A DNA stretch of 64,000 nt from Pantoea piersonii (GCF_003612015.1 NZ_RARB01000005.1:1-64000), one strand, 5' to 3'; shown: positions 35,080-44,332, numbered from the stretch's first letter. The notes: a model not told the origin generated them from the sequence alone. Numbers and translations are program-made.

Positions 35080-35784
35080 TCAACTGCCGCTGATGGTGCC
35101 GCTCATCACGCCGGTCGCTTGCGCATCCACCAGGAAACAGATTAGCGTGGCGTCGCGCTCGGCGGTCACAGCGGGCAGCGCTTCGGTATCGCCAGCCACA
35201 TCCCCTTTATGCAGACGTTGACCATCCAGGTTCACCACGCCGTCCAGCACTGCCAGCCAGGGCGCGAAGCCCGGGATAGCGGGCACATCAAGGGTTTTAC
35301 CCCGTTCCAGACGAATATCGTAAATATGAATCGCCTGGCGCAGCGTCAGCGGCGCGGCGCTGCCTTCCGGGCCCGCCAGCCATGTCCAGGCATTGTGGGT
35401 GATGCCGTCAGCACGTTCCAGCAGCTGAGTTTTCGCTGCGCCGCCAGCGTGGGCCGGACGGATAAACGCCTGCAACACTTCCGCTTCAATCAGCGGCGCA
35501 GACTCCTCGTGTCGCAGTCCTTCGCCCGCATTCACTACCATGACGCGTTTCGCCGACAGCGGCGTACGTTCGCCGCTGGGGTCGGTATGCTGCACCGATC
35601 CGCGCCAGACGTAGCTCAGGATGTCGTCATTAACGTGCTCATGCATCGGGATGCGTGCCCCGAGTTTTAGCGTCGTCATATCGACAATCGCCAGCGGCCC
35701 GAAGCGTTCACCCGGACGCAGGCGGCGAATGGTAAAAGGACCATATTCAAACAGCTGGCCGCGATGGGCACGTACGACGTTCAT
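35080..35784 (-). CDS. pirin-like cupin protein
   Basis: A 234-residue pirin family cupin. The N-terminal barrel has LGARIPMHEHVNDDILSYVWRGSVQHTDPSGERTPLSAKRVMVVNAGEGLRHEE, with His and Glu metal ligands; the C-terminal barrel is PGFAPWLAVLDGVVNLDGQRLHKGDVAGDTEALP. Bacterial pirins such as YhaK and YhhW are iron-binding and some have quercetinase activity. The ATG at 35784 has GGGAG 6 bases upstream. It is monocistronic. The substrate is not known. Confidence 0.82.
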   Translation of the reverse strand: MNVVRAHRGQLFEYGPFTIRRLRPGERFGPLAIVDMTTLKLGARIPMHEHVNDDILSYVWRGSVQHTDPSGERTPLSAKRVMVVNAGEGLRHEESAPLIEAEVLQAFIRPAHAGGAAKTQLLERADGITHNAWTWLAGPEGSAAPLTLRQAIHIYDIRLERGKTLDVPAIPGFAPWLAVLDGVVNLDGQRLHKGDVAGDTEALPAVTAERDATLICFLVDAQATGVMSGTISGS

Positions 35785-35882
35785 CATCTTCTCCCGTTAT
35801 AAGGTTACAGAGGGATAATAAACCCGCTGGAAAAGATGAGAAGGGGGGAGATTTGCCGAGAGAGTTCAACTTTTTTGAACAA

Positions 35883-35908
35883 GCTGCCCGCCCTTGCGGA
35901 CGGGCAGC
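35883..35908 (-). terminator. hairpin downstream of the PepSY gene
   Basis: GCTGCCCG (35883-35890) pairs with CGGGCAGC (35901-35908). On the minus strand it follows the PepSY stop by 9 bases, but only a short T-rich tract follows. Confidence 0.5.
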
Positions 35909-35916
35909 CTGCGGTT

Positions 35917-37644
35917 TTATTTGCCCTGCTCGTCGCTTTCGCCGAGGAAGAAATACCACAGCGGAATCGACATCAGACCGGTAAAGACCGAGGTATAGAG
36001 GAGCACCATCAGCGCCTGAGTAACGTACATCATCAGCGACCAGTCGCTAAAGGCGATATGGTACTGATCGATCACGCCGCTGATAATGGCTTTACCCATC
36101 ACCGTGCCGACAATCAGCCACAAAATCACCACGCTGCGCAGGAAATAACGCATCTCTTTCTGTTTGGCGGCAAAGCGACCGCGCACGATACCGAGCGGGG
36201 ATTGTTGATCCAGCGGCGTCTCCGGCTGCGGCAACGCGGCGCGCTGCGCCCGCCGCCAGCGCAGCAGATCGAGCCCGATAAAGACCAGCAGGCTGGCACC
36301 CATCACCGGCAGCGCCCAGCCCAGCGCCAGGGCCAGGATCAGCGACGCGCCCTGCGCATAGCGCGGCATCGCCAGCCAGGCGGTGAAGAGCGTCTGCGCG
36401 GGATTCTGCACGGGTAGTGCCGGACGGCGAATCCACCACATGCGGTAGCCCAGCGCGATCATGGCGCACAGCCCAAAGCCAAACAAGGCCAGCAGCAGCT
36501 GATTTGGCAAGCCGAACAGCACGCCCATATGCGCATCGACACCCCAGCGCGTCAGCTTCGCCACCAGCGGGAAGTGCGCGAATTCAACGCGATCGACGAT
36601 AGCGAAACTGGCAGGGTCTACGGAAACGGCATCAACCTGACTCGGCCAGCTGCGATCGATCTCGCTGACCGTCCAGGCCTGGCCGCTCTCTTTCGGCTGG
36701 CGCATTTCGACTCTGGCGGCATGAATATCATTGCGGCGCGCGGCGTTTAGCACGTTGTCCCAGTCGGCGTCAGGGGCGTTCGCCGCTTTGGCCGGCATGG
36801 CGGGCATCGCCATATTGCTCATATCCATACCGTCCATCTGCGGCATTGCATGATGATCGGCATGCGGATCGGCGGTGGCAGCGGGCGCGCTATCGTCCAG
36901 CGCGGTGCGTACCTGCGGCGTCAGCCAGCCGAAATCGCTGCGCATTTTATCAATATTGCCGCCCGCCCACTGCGACCAGGTCAGGCCCGTGACGGAGAAG
37001 AACACCAGGCCCAGCGCCAGCACGAGGCCGAGCGTGATATGCCAGTGACGAGCAAAGGCAAAACTGGACGCGCGTTTTTTCGCCTGCCTGCGCGGTCGCG
37101 TGCCGAGCCACAGCACCAGTCCCCCCAGCGCGGCGACCCAGAGCCAGGAGGCGGCCAGCTCGCTGTAGAGGCGGCCAAAGTCGCCCAGCAGCAGGCCCCG
37201 ATGCAGCTCATCCAGCCACATCCGCAGCGGCAGCACGCCGCTGGTGCCGTAAACCGTCATATCGCCCTTAACCTGTAAGGTATAGGGATCGATAAACACC
37301 GATCGCGACTCTGACGGGCCGAGATCGCTCTGGTTGAACTGCACGCGCGTGGTGTCCTGCGCGCCGGGGGCCGGACGCACCGCATAAATGCGCGCGCCTT
37401 CGCCAATATAGCGACGCGCCGCCGTAATCTGCGCCGAAAGCGGCTTCGCCACGCCCTGCGCCTCGGTGGTCAGCGCGGAAGAGTAGAGGACATTCTCAAT
37501 CTGTGGGGTCAGTACATACAGCGTGCCGGTTAGCGCCGCGATAAAAATAAAAGGGGCGATAAACAGCCCGATGTAAAAGTGCAGGCGGCGTAGCAAATTA
37601 AACAGCGAGCCGTGCGGCCGTGCCGTTTCCCGAATTGATGACAT
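35917..37644 (-). CDS. PepSY-associated transmembrane protein with Met/His-rich loop
   Basis: The 575-residue inner-membrane protein belongs to the PepSY-TM (PiuB/FsrB-like) family, linked to iron or copper reduction and uptake. It starts RRLHFYIGLFIAPFIFIAALTGTLYVLTPQIEN, has further helices around residues 170-240, 370-400, 420-480 and 500-560, and a large periplasmic part. A loop near residues 265-290 is strikingly Met/His-rich (HADHHAMPQMDGMDMSNMAMPAMP), suggesting copper binding. It follows the DUF2946 gene (also Met/His-rich) after 47 bases, so the two probably form a metal-related operon. Function is inferred. Confidence 0.8.
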   Translation of the reverse strand: MSSIRETARPHGSLFNLLRRLHFYIGLFIAPFIFIAALTGTLYVLTPQIENVLYSSALTTEAQGVAKPLSAQITAARRYIGEGARIYAVRPAPGAQDTTRVQFNQSDLGPSESRSVFIDPYTLQVKGDMTVYGTSGVLPLRMWLDELHRGLLLGDFGRLYSELAASWLWVAALGGLVLWLGTRPRRQAKKRASSFAFARHWHITLGLVLALGLVFFSVTGLTWSQWAGGNIDKMRSDFGWLTPQVRTALDDSAPAATADPHADHHAMPQMDGMDMSNMAMPAMPAKAANAPDADWDNVLNAARRNDIHAARVEMRQPKESGQAWTVSEIDRSWPSQVDAVSVDPASFAIVDRVEFAHFPLVAKLTRWGVDAHMGVLFGLPNQLLLALFGFGLCAMIALGYRMWWIRRPALPVQNPAQTLFTAWLAMPRYAQGASLILALALGWALPVMGASLLVFIGLDLLRWRRAQRAALPQPETPLDQQSPLGIVRGRFAAKQKEMRYFLRSVVILWLIVGTVMGKAIISGVIDQYHIAFSDWSLMMYVTQALMVLLYTSVFTGLMSIPLWYFFLGESDEQGK

Positions 37645-37691
37645 AGCACATCCATTTTTATTCAGTTAAAGACGAACCCGTTTCCGCCGCG

Positions 37692-38141
37692 TCACACAGC
37701 AGAAAAGCAGGCATTCTGATTAAAAAAAGCGCAGCGGGAAGGCGGGGCGCGAGGCCGGTAAACGCGGCGTTCTCGTCGGCGTAGCGGCGGCTCTGCGCGC
37801 CGTGTCGGCGGCGGCGCACGCGAGATCAGCATCATGAGCCAGAGCAGGGGAACCGCGTTCCAGATCATCAGCGGCACATGCACCAGCAGATCGCAGTAGC
37901 CGCAGGCGAAACCCTCGTCGGTGGACATCATATGTCCTGAGGGCATCATCATGTCGCCGTCCATGTGATGCATCATGGGCATAGCATCGTCGCTGTGCGA
38001 CATCATCATCTGGGCGGGCATCGCGCTGGTGTGGCGCGCCATCAGATCCTTAGACACCACAGGCGCGACGAACAGCAGCAGCACCGCCAGGATAGCCAGG
38101 CAGGCGCTGAGTCGCTGTTGCAACGGGGTGAAAAAGGTCAT
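37692..38141 (-). CDS. DUF2946 protein, Met/His-rich
   Basis: The 149-residue protein has a membrane anchor (ACLAILAVLLLFVAPVVS) and a periplasmic stretch rich in Met and His (MPAQMMMSHSDDAMPMMHHMDGDMMMPSGHMM), then a Cys pair CGYCDLL and a second helix. DUF2946 proteins occur beside copper tolerance and TonB receptor genes. The basic tail after residue 108 is long. It is the first gene of the pair with the PepSY protein. Copper handling is inferred from composition and partner. Confidence 0.75.
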   Translation of the reverse strand: MTFFTPLQQRLSACLAILAVLLLFVAPVVSKDLMARHTSAMPAQMMMSHSDDAMPMMHHMDGDMMMPSGHMMSTDEGFACGYCDLLVHVPLMIWNAVPLLWLMMLISRAPPPTRRAEPPLRRRERRVYRPRAPPSRCAFFNQNACFSAV

Positions 38142-38263
38142 GAAAACATCACTGGCTGGTAAACGTCAGGCGCTATTTTACCGCGTTACGGCCCTGAACG
38201 GGGCTAAATCTGTAAAAAATCTTACGGCTGCTGTTTACACCTGTAACATCCGCGCCGGCTGCG

Positions 38264-39184
38264 TCAGAAAACCGAGCTGCCGAGACGCTCGCTGAGCAGC
38301 TCCAGCGCGGCCGTTCCCGTCAGAGAGTTGCCGATAGCATCCAGCCCTGGCGACCAGACCGCAATGCTCATTTTGTGGGGAATAATCGCGATAATGCCGC
38401 CGCCGACGCCCGATTTGGCTGGCATGCCGACGCGCCAGGCGAATTCGCCCGCGCCGTCATACATACCGCTGGTGATCATCAGCGCGTTAATCTGTCTCGC
38501 CTGTCGCGGGGTAATAAACGGCGAGCCATCCGCTGCTTTGCCCTGATTCGCCAGATAAACAAAGCTGCGCGCCAGCTCGACGCAGCTCATAGAGAGCGAG
38601 CAGTAGTGAAAATAGGTCTGCATCACCTCGCTGACATCGTTATGGAAGTTGCCGAATGACTTCATCAGCCAGGAGATGGCGGCGTTGCGCGCCGAATGTT
38701 CATACTCAGAGCGGGCCACCTGTCGGTCATAGTTGATATCGGGCTGACCGCTCAGCCGGCGCACAATCTCCAGCATCCGCTGGCGCGGCGCGGTCAGGCG
38801 CGTTTCCAGCATATCGCACACCACCAGCGCGCCCGCATTGATAAAAGGATTACGCGGCTTGCCCTGTTCCAGCTCCAGCTGCACCAGCGAGTTAAACGGC
38901 TGACCGGAAGGCTCTTTGCCGACGCGCTGCCAGATTTCGTCGTCGCTATAGCGCGTGAGCGCGACGCTTAGCGACAGCACTTTGGAGATGGACTGAATAG
39001 AGAAGCGGGTCTGCGCGTCGCCCGCCTGCCAGGTCTGACCGTCGGGGGTAGCGATGGCGATCCCCAGCGCGTGCGCAGGCACCTCGGCCAGCGCCGGAAT
39101 ATAGCTGGCGACCTTGCCGCGTGCGGTAAGCGGACGAACCTGCTCCAGAATCTCTTCCAGTAGCGCATTGCTGAGTTCGGGCAC
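38264..39184 (-). CDS. glsB: glutaminase 2
   Basis: A 306-residue serine-dependent beta-lactamase-fold glutaminase, close in length to E. coli GlsB, converting glutamine to glutamate and ammonia. The catalytic Ser-x-x-Lys is in [12 protein letters not shown] near residue 66; [26 protein letters not shown] and [19 protein letters not shown] are family blocks. The start is GTG with AAGGAG 8 bases upstream. It is monocistronic. Confidence 0.93.
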   Translation of the reverse strand: MPELSNALLEEILEQVRPLTARGKVASYIPALAEVPAHALGIAIATPDGQTWQAGDAQTRFSIQSISKVLSLSVALTRYSDDEIWQRVGKEPSGQPFNSLVQLELEQGKPRNPFINAGALVVCDMLETRLTAPRQRMLEIVRRLSGQPDINYDRQVARSEYEHSARNAAISWLMKSFGNFHNDVSEVMQTYFHYCSLSMSCVELARSFVYLANQGKAADGSPFITPRQARQINALMITSGMYDGAGEFAWRVGMPAKSGVGGGIIAIIPHKMSIAVWSPGLDAIGNSLTGTAALELLSERLGSSVF

Positions 39185-39349
39185 GAGTGAATCTCCTTTT
39201 CTGAGGCGTCTGGCGGCGGATAATGAACGCGTGCCGACGCCGAATCAATGCAGCGGATGCAAATTTTGTGAAATCTTCCACGCAATCCTGCGGCCGCGAC
39301 GTTAACTCACCTGTTCAACGCCGGTCCGCAAGCTATCGGACGCGGCGAC

Positions 39350-40555
39350 TCACTGCATTTGCCTGGCGCTGCCAGCCAGCGGCGCGAGCAGCATTTGCAT
39401 AAAACTCAGGGCCGCCAGAAGCGTGAGCGGCAGCGTCCAGTCACCGCTCTGCTCATGCACGATGCCAAAGAACAGCGGGCCAAGCGCCGCCAGCGCATAG
39501 CCTACGCACTGCGCCATACCGGAAAGCTGCGACGCCTGGCGATGATCGCGCGCGCGCAGGTTAAACAGCGACAGGCAGAGCACCAGTGAGGCACCTGCGC
39601 CCAGACCGGCGATAATCAGCCACAGCGCGGCTAAACGCGGCAGAAGCAACAGCCCCAGCACGCCGCAGAAAATGGCGGCGGAGGCGACGAACGCCGTCAG
39701 ACGCGCATCGCGCAGACGCTTCAGCGCCACCATACAGCCGAGGTTGGCAAGGATCGCAATCGCCTGATAGAGAAACAGCAGCCAGCCAGCTTCCGCCTGG
39801 CTGTAACCTTTCGCCTGCGCGTAGGGGGTAAACCAGTCGATCAGGGTATAAAACGCCAGCGACTGCAGCGCCATAAACAGCGATACCTGCCAGCCGATGC
39901 CTGAGCGCCAGGGCGTCGCGCCGACAGCGGAGAGGGCGTGCGTCGCACCTGACCGATGCGCCGCGCGCGGCGTCAACAGCGGCAGCCAGGCGAGCAGCGC
40001 CACCAGACCTGGCACCGCCCAGACGCCGAGCGAAAGCCGCCAGCCCGCTTCGGTCCAGGTCGCGAGCGGTACGGCAACGCCCGACGCCAGGCTGGCGGTC
40101 AGCGACATGGTGGCGGCATAAAGCCCGATATATTTTGCGGTATGGTGCGTAAAGTCGCGTTTGATCAGCGGCGGCAACAGCACGTTAGCAGCAGCGATCC
40201 CGGCGCTGAGCATAAACGTGCCGCTCCAGAGCGCGGCCTCATCAGGGAGCCAGCGCACAAGCGATCCCAGCGTCGTCAGCAGCAACGCCACCCACAGGCT
40301 GCGCTCCAGCCCGTAGCGATTGCCCAGCGCGGCGGCAACCGGCGCCAGCGCGGCGAACATCATTAAAGGAATAAAATTGAAAAAGCCCGCGGCCGCGGCG
40401 CTCAGGCCAAAAGCGGAGCGAATGTTTTCCAGCACCGGGCCAACGGCGGTAATGGGCGCACGCAGGTTTGCAGCGGTCAGTAGTATAACCAGCAGGAAAA
40501 AGCCAGGTTGGGAAAAGCGCGAAGCGCATACAGCAGAGATTTGTCGCAGGGTCAT
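39350..40555 (-). CDS. MFS transporter, CynX/NimT (YeaN-like) family
   Basis: A 401-residue major facilitator with twelve predicted helices. The motif AANLRAPITAVGPVLENIRSAFGLSAAAAGFFNFIPLMMFAALAPVAAALGNRYGLERSL, with the loop 2-3 signature region, places it in the CynX/NimT group, which transports cyanate, nitroimidazoles or other small anions. It is monocistronic. The substrate cannot be assigned. Confidence 0.82.
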   Translation of the reverse strand: MTLRQISAVCASRFSQPGFFLLVILLTAANLRAPITAVGPVLENIRSAFGLSAAAAGFFNFIPLMMFAALAPVAAALGNRYGLERSLWVALLLTTLGSLVRWLPDEAALWSGTFMLSAGIAAANVLLPPLIKRDFTHHTAKYIGLYAATMSLTASLASGVAVPLATWTEAGWRLSLGVWAVPGLVALLAWLPLLTPRAAHRSGATHALSAVGATPWRSGIGWQVSLFMALQSLAFYTLIDWFTPYAQAKGYSQAEAGWLLFLYQAIAILANLGCMVALKRLRDARLTAFVASAAIFCGVLGLLLLPRLAALWLIIAGLGAGASLVLCLSLFNLRARDHRQASQLSGMAQCVGYALAALGPLFFGIVHEQSGDWTLPLTLLAALSFMQMLLAPLAGSARQMQ

Positions 40556-41009
40556 AAGATCCGCATCACAAAATGCGGCCAGGCCGCTGTGGTGCGTTGG
40601 TTGACGTTAACGCTTACGCACCGGCGAAGAGGGCCGGTGTCTGCGCGCTACTCTAATCACTGATGTCGCACCTGTAAAGTCGCTCCCGCCTGGCTATTCA
40701 CGCCTGGCTGCGCCTGCATAGCGCAACGGCGGCAGGCGCGTCAGATTATTTGCTTCCCCCTGACCCCGCGCGGCGTAATAAGCGAGGCGATAATCCATTC
40801 GTGTTTTTTATAATGCTCAGGTCATTTGTTCGCTATTTAACAGCGGCGGCCGTTCCGCCAAAATTAAGATTAATCCTTATTAATCAAACCATTTTTGCCC
40901 CGCGCTTCGTTTTTATTAAATTTGCGCAATTGTACTTAGCAACTATTATTAATTTCTGTAGCGTCCTGGCCAGGAAAACAATCATCTGATTTGATAAGAG
41001 GAACCTGTA
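40556..41009. other. 454-bp intergenic region before yciF
   Basis: No gene is seen; in particular no YciG-like small protein, which precedes yciF in related operons. A 7-bp stem (40619-40625 with 40633-40639) lies near the left end. The right part (40800-41000) is AT-rich and should hold the stress-regulated promoter; AAGAGGAA before 41010 is the yciF ribosome binding site. Confidence 0.45.
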
Positions 41010-41486
41010 ATGGCGATTAAAACACTGGTAGATCTTTTTATTCACGATCTTTCCGATGTCTATAGTGCAGAAAAACAGATCACTCGTGCCCTGCCGAAAA
41101 TGGCGCGCGCTGCATCAGACGAATCATTGAAAGCGGCGTTTGAAGCGCACCTGGAAGAGACGCGCGGACAAATTGAACGTCTGGACCAAATTGTTGAAAA
41201 AACTGAAGAACTGCGCATTCGCCGTATGAAATGCCACGCTCTGGAAGGCCTTGTTGAAGAGGCTCAGGAGATCATCGATTCCGTCGAGGCTGGCCCGGTT
41301 CGCGATGCCGGTCTGATTGGTGCCGCGCAGAAAGTTGAACACTACGAAATTGCTACATACGGCACGCTGGCCGCAATGGCGAAAAGACTGGGCTTTGACG
41401 AAGCGGCTAAATTGCTGGCCGAAACGCTGCAGGAAGAAAAAGCTACGGATGAAAAACTGAATATGATCGCTGAGAAAACCAGCTAA
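41010..41486 (+). CDS. yciF: ferritin-like DUF892 stress protein YciF
   Basis: The 158-residue protein matches E. coli YciF: LVDLFIHDLSDVYSAEKQITRALPKMARAASDESLKAAFEAHLEETRGQIERLDQ, and KVEHYEIATYGTLAAMAKRLG near the C-terminus. The fold is a four-helix ferritin-like bundle with Glu and His that could bind a dimetal centre. It is induced by osmotic and stationary-phase stress in relatives. It is first in a three-gene operon with yciE and manganese catalase. Confidence 0.93.
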   Translation: MAIKTLVDLFIHDLSDVYSAEKQITRALPKMARAASDESLKAAFEAHLEETRGQIERLDQIVEKTEELRIRRMKCHALEGLVEEAQEIIDSVEAGPVRDAGLIGAAQKVEHYEIATYGTLAAMAKRLGFDEAAKLLAETLQEEKATDEKLNMIAEKTS

Positions 41487-41545
41487 TTATCTGACGTGAT
41501 GAAATCCGTCTTTTGCAGCATTCTCATTTTTCAAAGAGGTGAATC

Positions 41546-42052
41546 ATGACACACGAAGAGAATTATCTGGCCTGGCTGAAAGATGCTCACGCTATGGAAA
41601 AGCAAGCTGAAAGCATGCTGGAAAAAATGGCGTCTCGTCTTGAACACTATCCCGATTTAAAAGCGCGAATTCAGCAGCATATTGAAGAAACGCGCCAGCA
41701 GCAGACGTTGCTACAGTCCGTTATCGACCGTAATGATACCTCCCATTCCGCCTTTAAGGACGCCATGGGCAAACTTTCCGCGATGGGTCAGGCGATGGGC
41801 GGCATGCTCGCCGACGACGAAGTGGTGAAAGGCGCTATCAGCGGTTATGTATTCGAGCAGTTTGAAATCGCAAACTACACCTCGCTAATCGCCGCGGCGC
41901 AGCTGGTAGGCGACCAGGAAGGCGTGCGCATTTTTGAGCAGATTCGTGAACAAGAGATTGCGATGGCGGAATGGTGCCTGACGCATCTGCCAGACGTGAC
42001 GCAGCAGTTTATGACGCGTGACGCGGCTGAAGGCGTTGAAGCAAAAAAATAA
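41546..42052 (+). CDS. yciE: ferritin-like DUF892 protein YciE
   Basis: The 168-residue YciE homologue has AWLKDAHAMEKQAESMLEKMASRLEHYPDLKARIQQHIEETRQQQTLL and FEQFEIANYTSLIAAAQL with the ferritin-like metal-binding pattern. The C-terminal GVEAKK matches E. coli YciE. AGAGGTG precedes the ATG. It lies 59 bases after yciF and 60 before the catalase gene. Confidence 0.92.
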   Translation: MTHEENYLAWLKDAHAMEKQAESMLEKMASRLEHYPDLKARIQQHIEETRQQQTLLQSVIDRNDTSHSAFKDAMGKLSAMGQAMGGMLADDEVVKGAISGYVFEQFEIANYTSLIAAAQLVGDQEGVRIFEQIREQEIAMAEWCLTHLPDVTQQFMTRDAAEGVEAKK

Positions 42053-42112
42053 CGCCAAAGCCAGGCCCTCTCCAGCCAGAGGGGGCTACATCCAACTGGA
42101 AAGGAATGAGCA

Positions 42113-43021
42113 ATGTTCAGACACGTAAAGAAACTGCAATATACAGTCCGTGTTGAAAAGCCCAATCCAGGACTCGCCAATTTGCTGCTTGAGCAGTTTG
42201 GCGGTCCGCAGGGCGAACTCGCTGCGGCATGTCGCTATTTTACTCAGGGCCTTGGCGATGACGATCCAGGCCGTAAAGATATGCTGATGGATATCGCGAC
42301 GGAAGAGTTGAGCCACTTGGAGATCATCGGCTCGCTGGTGGGGATGCTGAACAAAGGCGCGAAAGGTCAGCTGGCTGAAGGCACAGAGGAAGAGGGCGAG
42401 ATTTATCGCAATATCACCGGTGCCGGTAACGACAGCCATTTGACCTCGCTGCTTTACGGCGGTGGTCCGCCGCTGACCAACTCTGGCGGTGTGCCATGGA
42501 CTGCGGCTTATATCGATACCATCGGCGAAGTGACCGCTGACCTGCGTTCGAATATCGCCGCTGAAGCGCGCGCAAAAATCCTTTACGAGCGTCTTATCAA
42601 TATGACCGACGACGTCGGCGTAAAAGATGCCCTGGGCTTTTTGATGACGCGTGAAGTCGCGCACCAGATCTCGTTTGAAAAAGCGCTCTACTCAATTCGC
42701 AACAATTTCCCACCGGGTAAATTGCCGCCAATCGAGCAGTATTCCAATGTCTACTACAACATGTCGGCGGGTGAAGGCGATATTCGCGGTAGCTGGAATT
42801 CTGACGAGAACTTTGAGTATGTGGCCGATCCGGCGCCAGCGGTTGATGGCGGCGACGGCGAGGCGACAGTGGTCACCTTGCCATCCGATCAGAAGACCGA
42901 CCTGCTTAATATGGCTAGCCGTACCGCATCCGATCGCAGCCTGAACCCGACTACGGGCGCTGAACTGGGCTCGACGCTGGGTGAAGCAAACCAGATTAAC
43001 CCGGATAAACCGCGTTCGTAA
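42113..43021 (+). CDS. katN: manganese (non-haem) catalase
   Basis: A 302-residue dimanganese catalase that disproportionates hydrogen peroxide. The ligand-bearing helices are FGGPQGELAAACRYFTQG (Glu), DIATEELSHLEIIGSLVGML (Glu, His), AEARAKILYERLINM (Glu) and TREVAHQISFEKAL (Glu, His). The region SGGVPWTAAYIDTIGEVTADLRSNIAAE is typical. The C-terminal 40 residues are a polar tail. The yciF-yciE-katN order matches the Salmonella stress operon, except that yciG is missing. A strong terminator follows. Confidence 0.93.
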   Translation: MFRHVKKLQYTVRVEKPNPGLANLLLEQFGGPQGELAAACRYFTQGLGDDDPGRKDMLMDIATEELSHLEIIGSLVGMLNKGAKGQLAEGTEEEGEIYRNITGAGNDSHLTSLLYGGGPPLTNSGGVPWTAAYIDTIGEVTADLRSNIAAEARAKILYERLINMTDDVGVKDALGFLMTREVAHQISFEKALYSIRNNFPPGKLPPIEQYSNVYYNMSAGEGDIRGSWNSDENFEYVADPAPAVDGGDGEATVVTLPSDQKTDLLNMASRTASDRSLNPTTGAELGSTLGEANQINPDKPRS

Positions 43022-43028
43022 TCCCCCT

Positions 43029-43063
43029 CGCGTCAGTCAGGCTGCTGACTGACGCGATTTCCT
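43029..43063 (+). terminator. intrinsic terminator after katN
   Basis: A perfect 12-bp stem CGCGTCAGTCAG (43029-43040), loop GCTG, and its complement (43045-43056) is followed by ATTTCCTTCTCTTT. Confidence 0.8.
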
Positions 43064-43115
43064 TCTCTTTATTGATTCTTCTGGACGGGCGTTACGCCGC
43101 CTCCACTATCTCGTA

Positions 43116-43289
43116 TCAATGAAATTCCGGTTCAGGAAAATGACCACAGTCGTTCTGGCTAGGGGTGGTGCCTGGCTGGCAGGTTTGCTGTCGCGTTTCA
43201 GCGGAAGGCACCGGTTTTTCCGGCGCCATGGGGCCTGACCGACAGGCGCTAAGCAGGGTAACAAACAGGGCTAAAGCAACAAAACGCAT
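43116..43289 (-). CDS. small lipoprotein
   Basis: A 57-residue precursor with signal MRFVALALFVTLLSAC and a lipobox LSAC, so Cys16 is the lipidated residue. The mature part (CRSGPMAPEKPVPSAETRQQTCQPG...NDCGHFPEPEFH) contains three Cys and many Pro. AGGAG lies 5 bases before the ATG. It is not recognised; small anchored peptides of this kind occur commonly in enterobacterial envelopes. Confidence 0.65.
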   Translation of the reverse strand: MRFVALALFVTLLSACRSGPMAPEKPVPSAETRQQTCQPGTTPSQNDCGHFPEPEFH

Positions 43290-43427
43290 ATCCGCTCCTT
43301 GTGATGACATGAAGTAAGCAAACAAACGTCGGTGGTCAGCTACGGGACCAGAGGCGTACAGATAAGTGTAGCTGGCGGCAGGAAAAGGTCTATAAATCAG
43401 CATGAAGCCGCACGGCGGCTTGCAGGA

Positions 43428-43601
43428 TCAGAACAGGGCGAACATCAGGGCAACGGGAAAGCTCATCGGCCAGGTGGCGCCGACCAGGAAGGCGCTCAGC
43501 GCCCGAATCGACAGCTTATCCTTTGCGATAAAAAAGGTGATTAGCGTGGCGATCGTTGCCATAACCGCATAGAACACCAGCATATGTTGATAGAGGCTCA
43601 T
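43428..43601 (-). CDS. ortT: OrtT/GhoT-family membrane toxin
   Basis: The 57-residue product starts MSLYQHMLVFYAVMATIATLITFFIA and ends LSAFLVGATWPMSFPVALMFALF, near-identical in pattern to E. coli OrtT (YdcX, 57 residues) and related to GhoT. These membrane proteins collapse the membrane potential and lower growth under stress. Two helices flank a short basic loop. No ghoS-like antitoxin is adjacent, as for the orphan OrtT. It follows its neighbours on the same strand as the small lipoprotein. GCGGAG lies upstream of the ATG. Confidence 0.88.
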   Translation of the reverse strand: MSLYQHMLVFYAVMATIATLITFFIAKDKLSIRALSAFLVGATWPMSFPVALMFALF

Positions 43602-43819
43602 AAATACTCCGCATCGTTATAGTGGTTTTGCTGCGCACTATGCGGAAAATAGTGATCCAGATCAAGCAAAAAGCCGTGACTTTCTTAAAGAAATTGATGG
43701 GGTTGCTCACAGCGGCTAAGCGCGAGCGATTTCAGGCTGAAATTTGGCAGGAAAAACGCGCCGGTTCCTTCAGGCGCGGGGGTTACAGGCGCGAACGCGC
43801 GTGGCGAATTTAGCTTAAA

Positions 43820-44332
43820 TCAGAGAAAGCGTTGCTCAATATCACGCCAGCTATCGACACGCGCGTAGCCAGTTTCCTGCTGATTTTGCGCAGTGGTGAA
43901 CAGCACGCCTTCGCCCGTGAACTGCGCGAAGTGTTGCGGGTCAGCATCAATCAAATAATCCGCGTTCAGAATGCCTTTGCTGCTGCAACAAACGATATTC
44001 ATCGGGTTGATAAACGGAAAGTTCGCTTTAAGCCACTCCAGCTTTGCGGCCAGCGAGCGCGGAAACTCCACCGCCGCGGTGGTGATAAAAATTTCATACT
44101 CCTGCGACAGGCGTTCTATTACCCGCTGCGCGTCAGGCAAGGCAGGCAGTCCGGCATAAAAACTCTCTTCGCCGATCAGTTCTTCAATCTCCTGAAACAG
44201 CGCCGGGCGCGACTGTTGTGGTTTTGCTGCGTCCAGTGAATCTGCCTGTGCCTCTTGTGAAGCGGCGTCAGGCGTAAATTTGTGGTTCAAGTCGATAATG
44301 ACTTCATCCATCTCGATGGCGATACGTTTCAT
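43820..44332 (-). CDS. NT5C-like HAD protein with altered catalytic motif
   Basis: The 170-residue protein matches the NT5C deoxyribonucleotidase family of the HAD superfamily, with later motifs ITTAAVEFP, KGILNADYLIDADP and YARVDSWRDIEQRFL. The first motif reads IEMDEVIIDL where the family has D-x-D; the nucleophilic Asp is replaced by Glu (codon GAG), while the second Asp is kept. Residues 20-45 are an inserted polar stretch. AGAGGAAA precedes the ATG. It may have lost phosphatase activity. Family assignment is good and activity is doubtful. Confidence 0.75.
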   Translation of the reverse strand: MKRIAIEMDEVIIDLNHKFTPDAASQEAQADSLDAAKPQQSRPALFQEIEELIGEESFYAGLPALPDAQRVIERLSQEYEIFITTAAVEFPRSLAAKLEWLKANFPFINPMNIVCCSSKGILNADYLIDADPQHFAQFTGEGVLFTTAQNQQETGYARVDSWRDIEQRFL

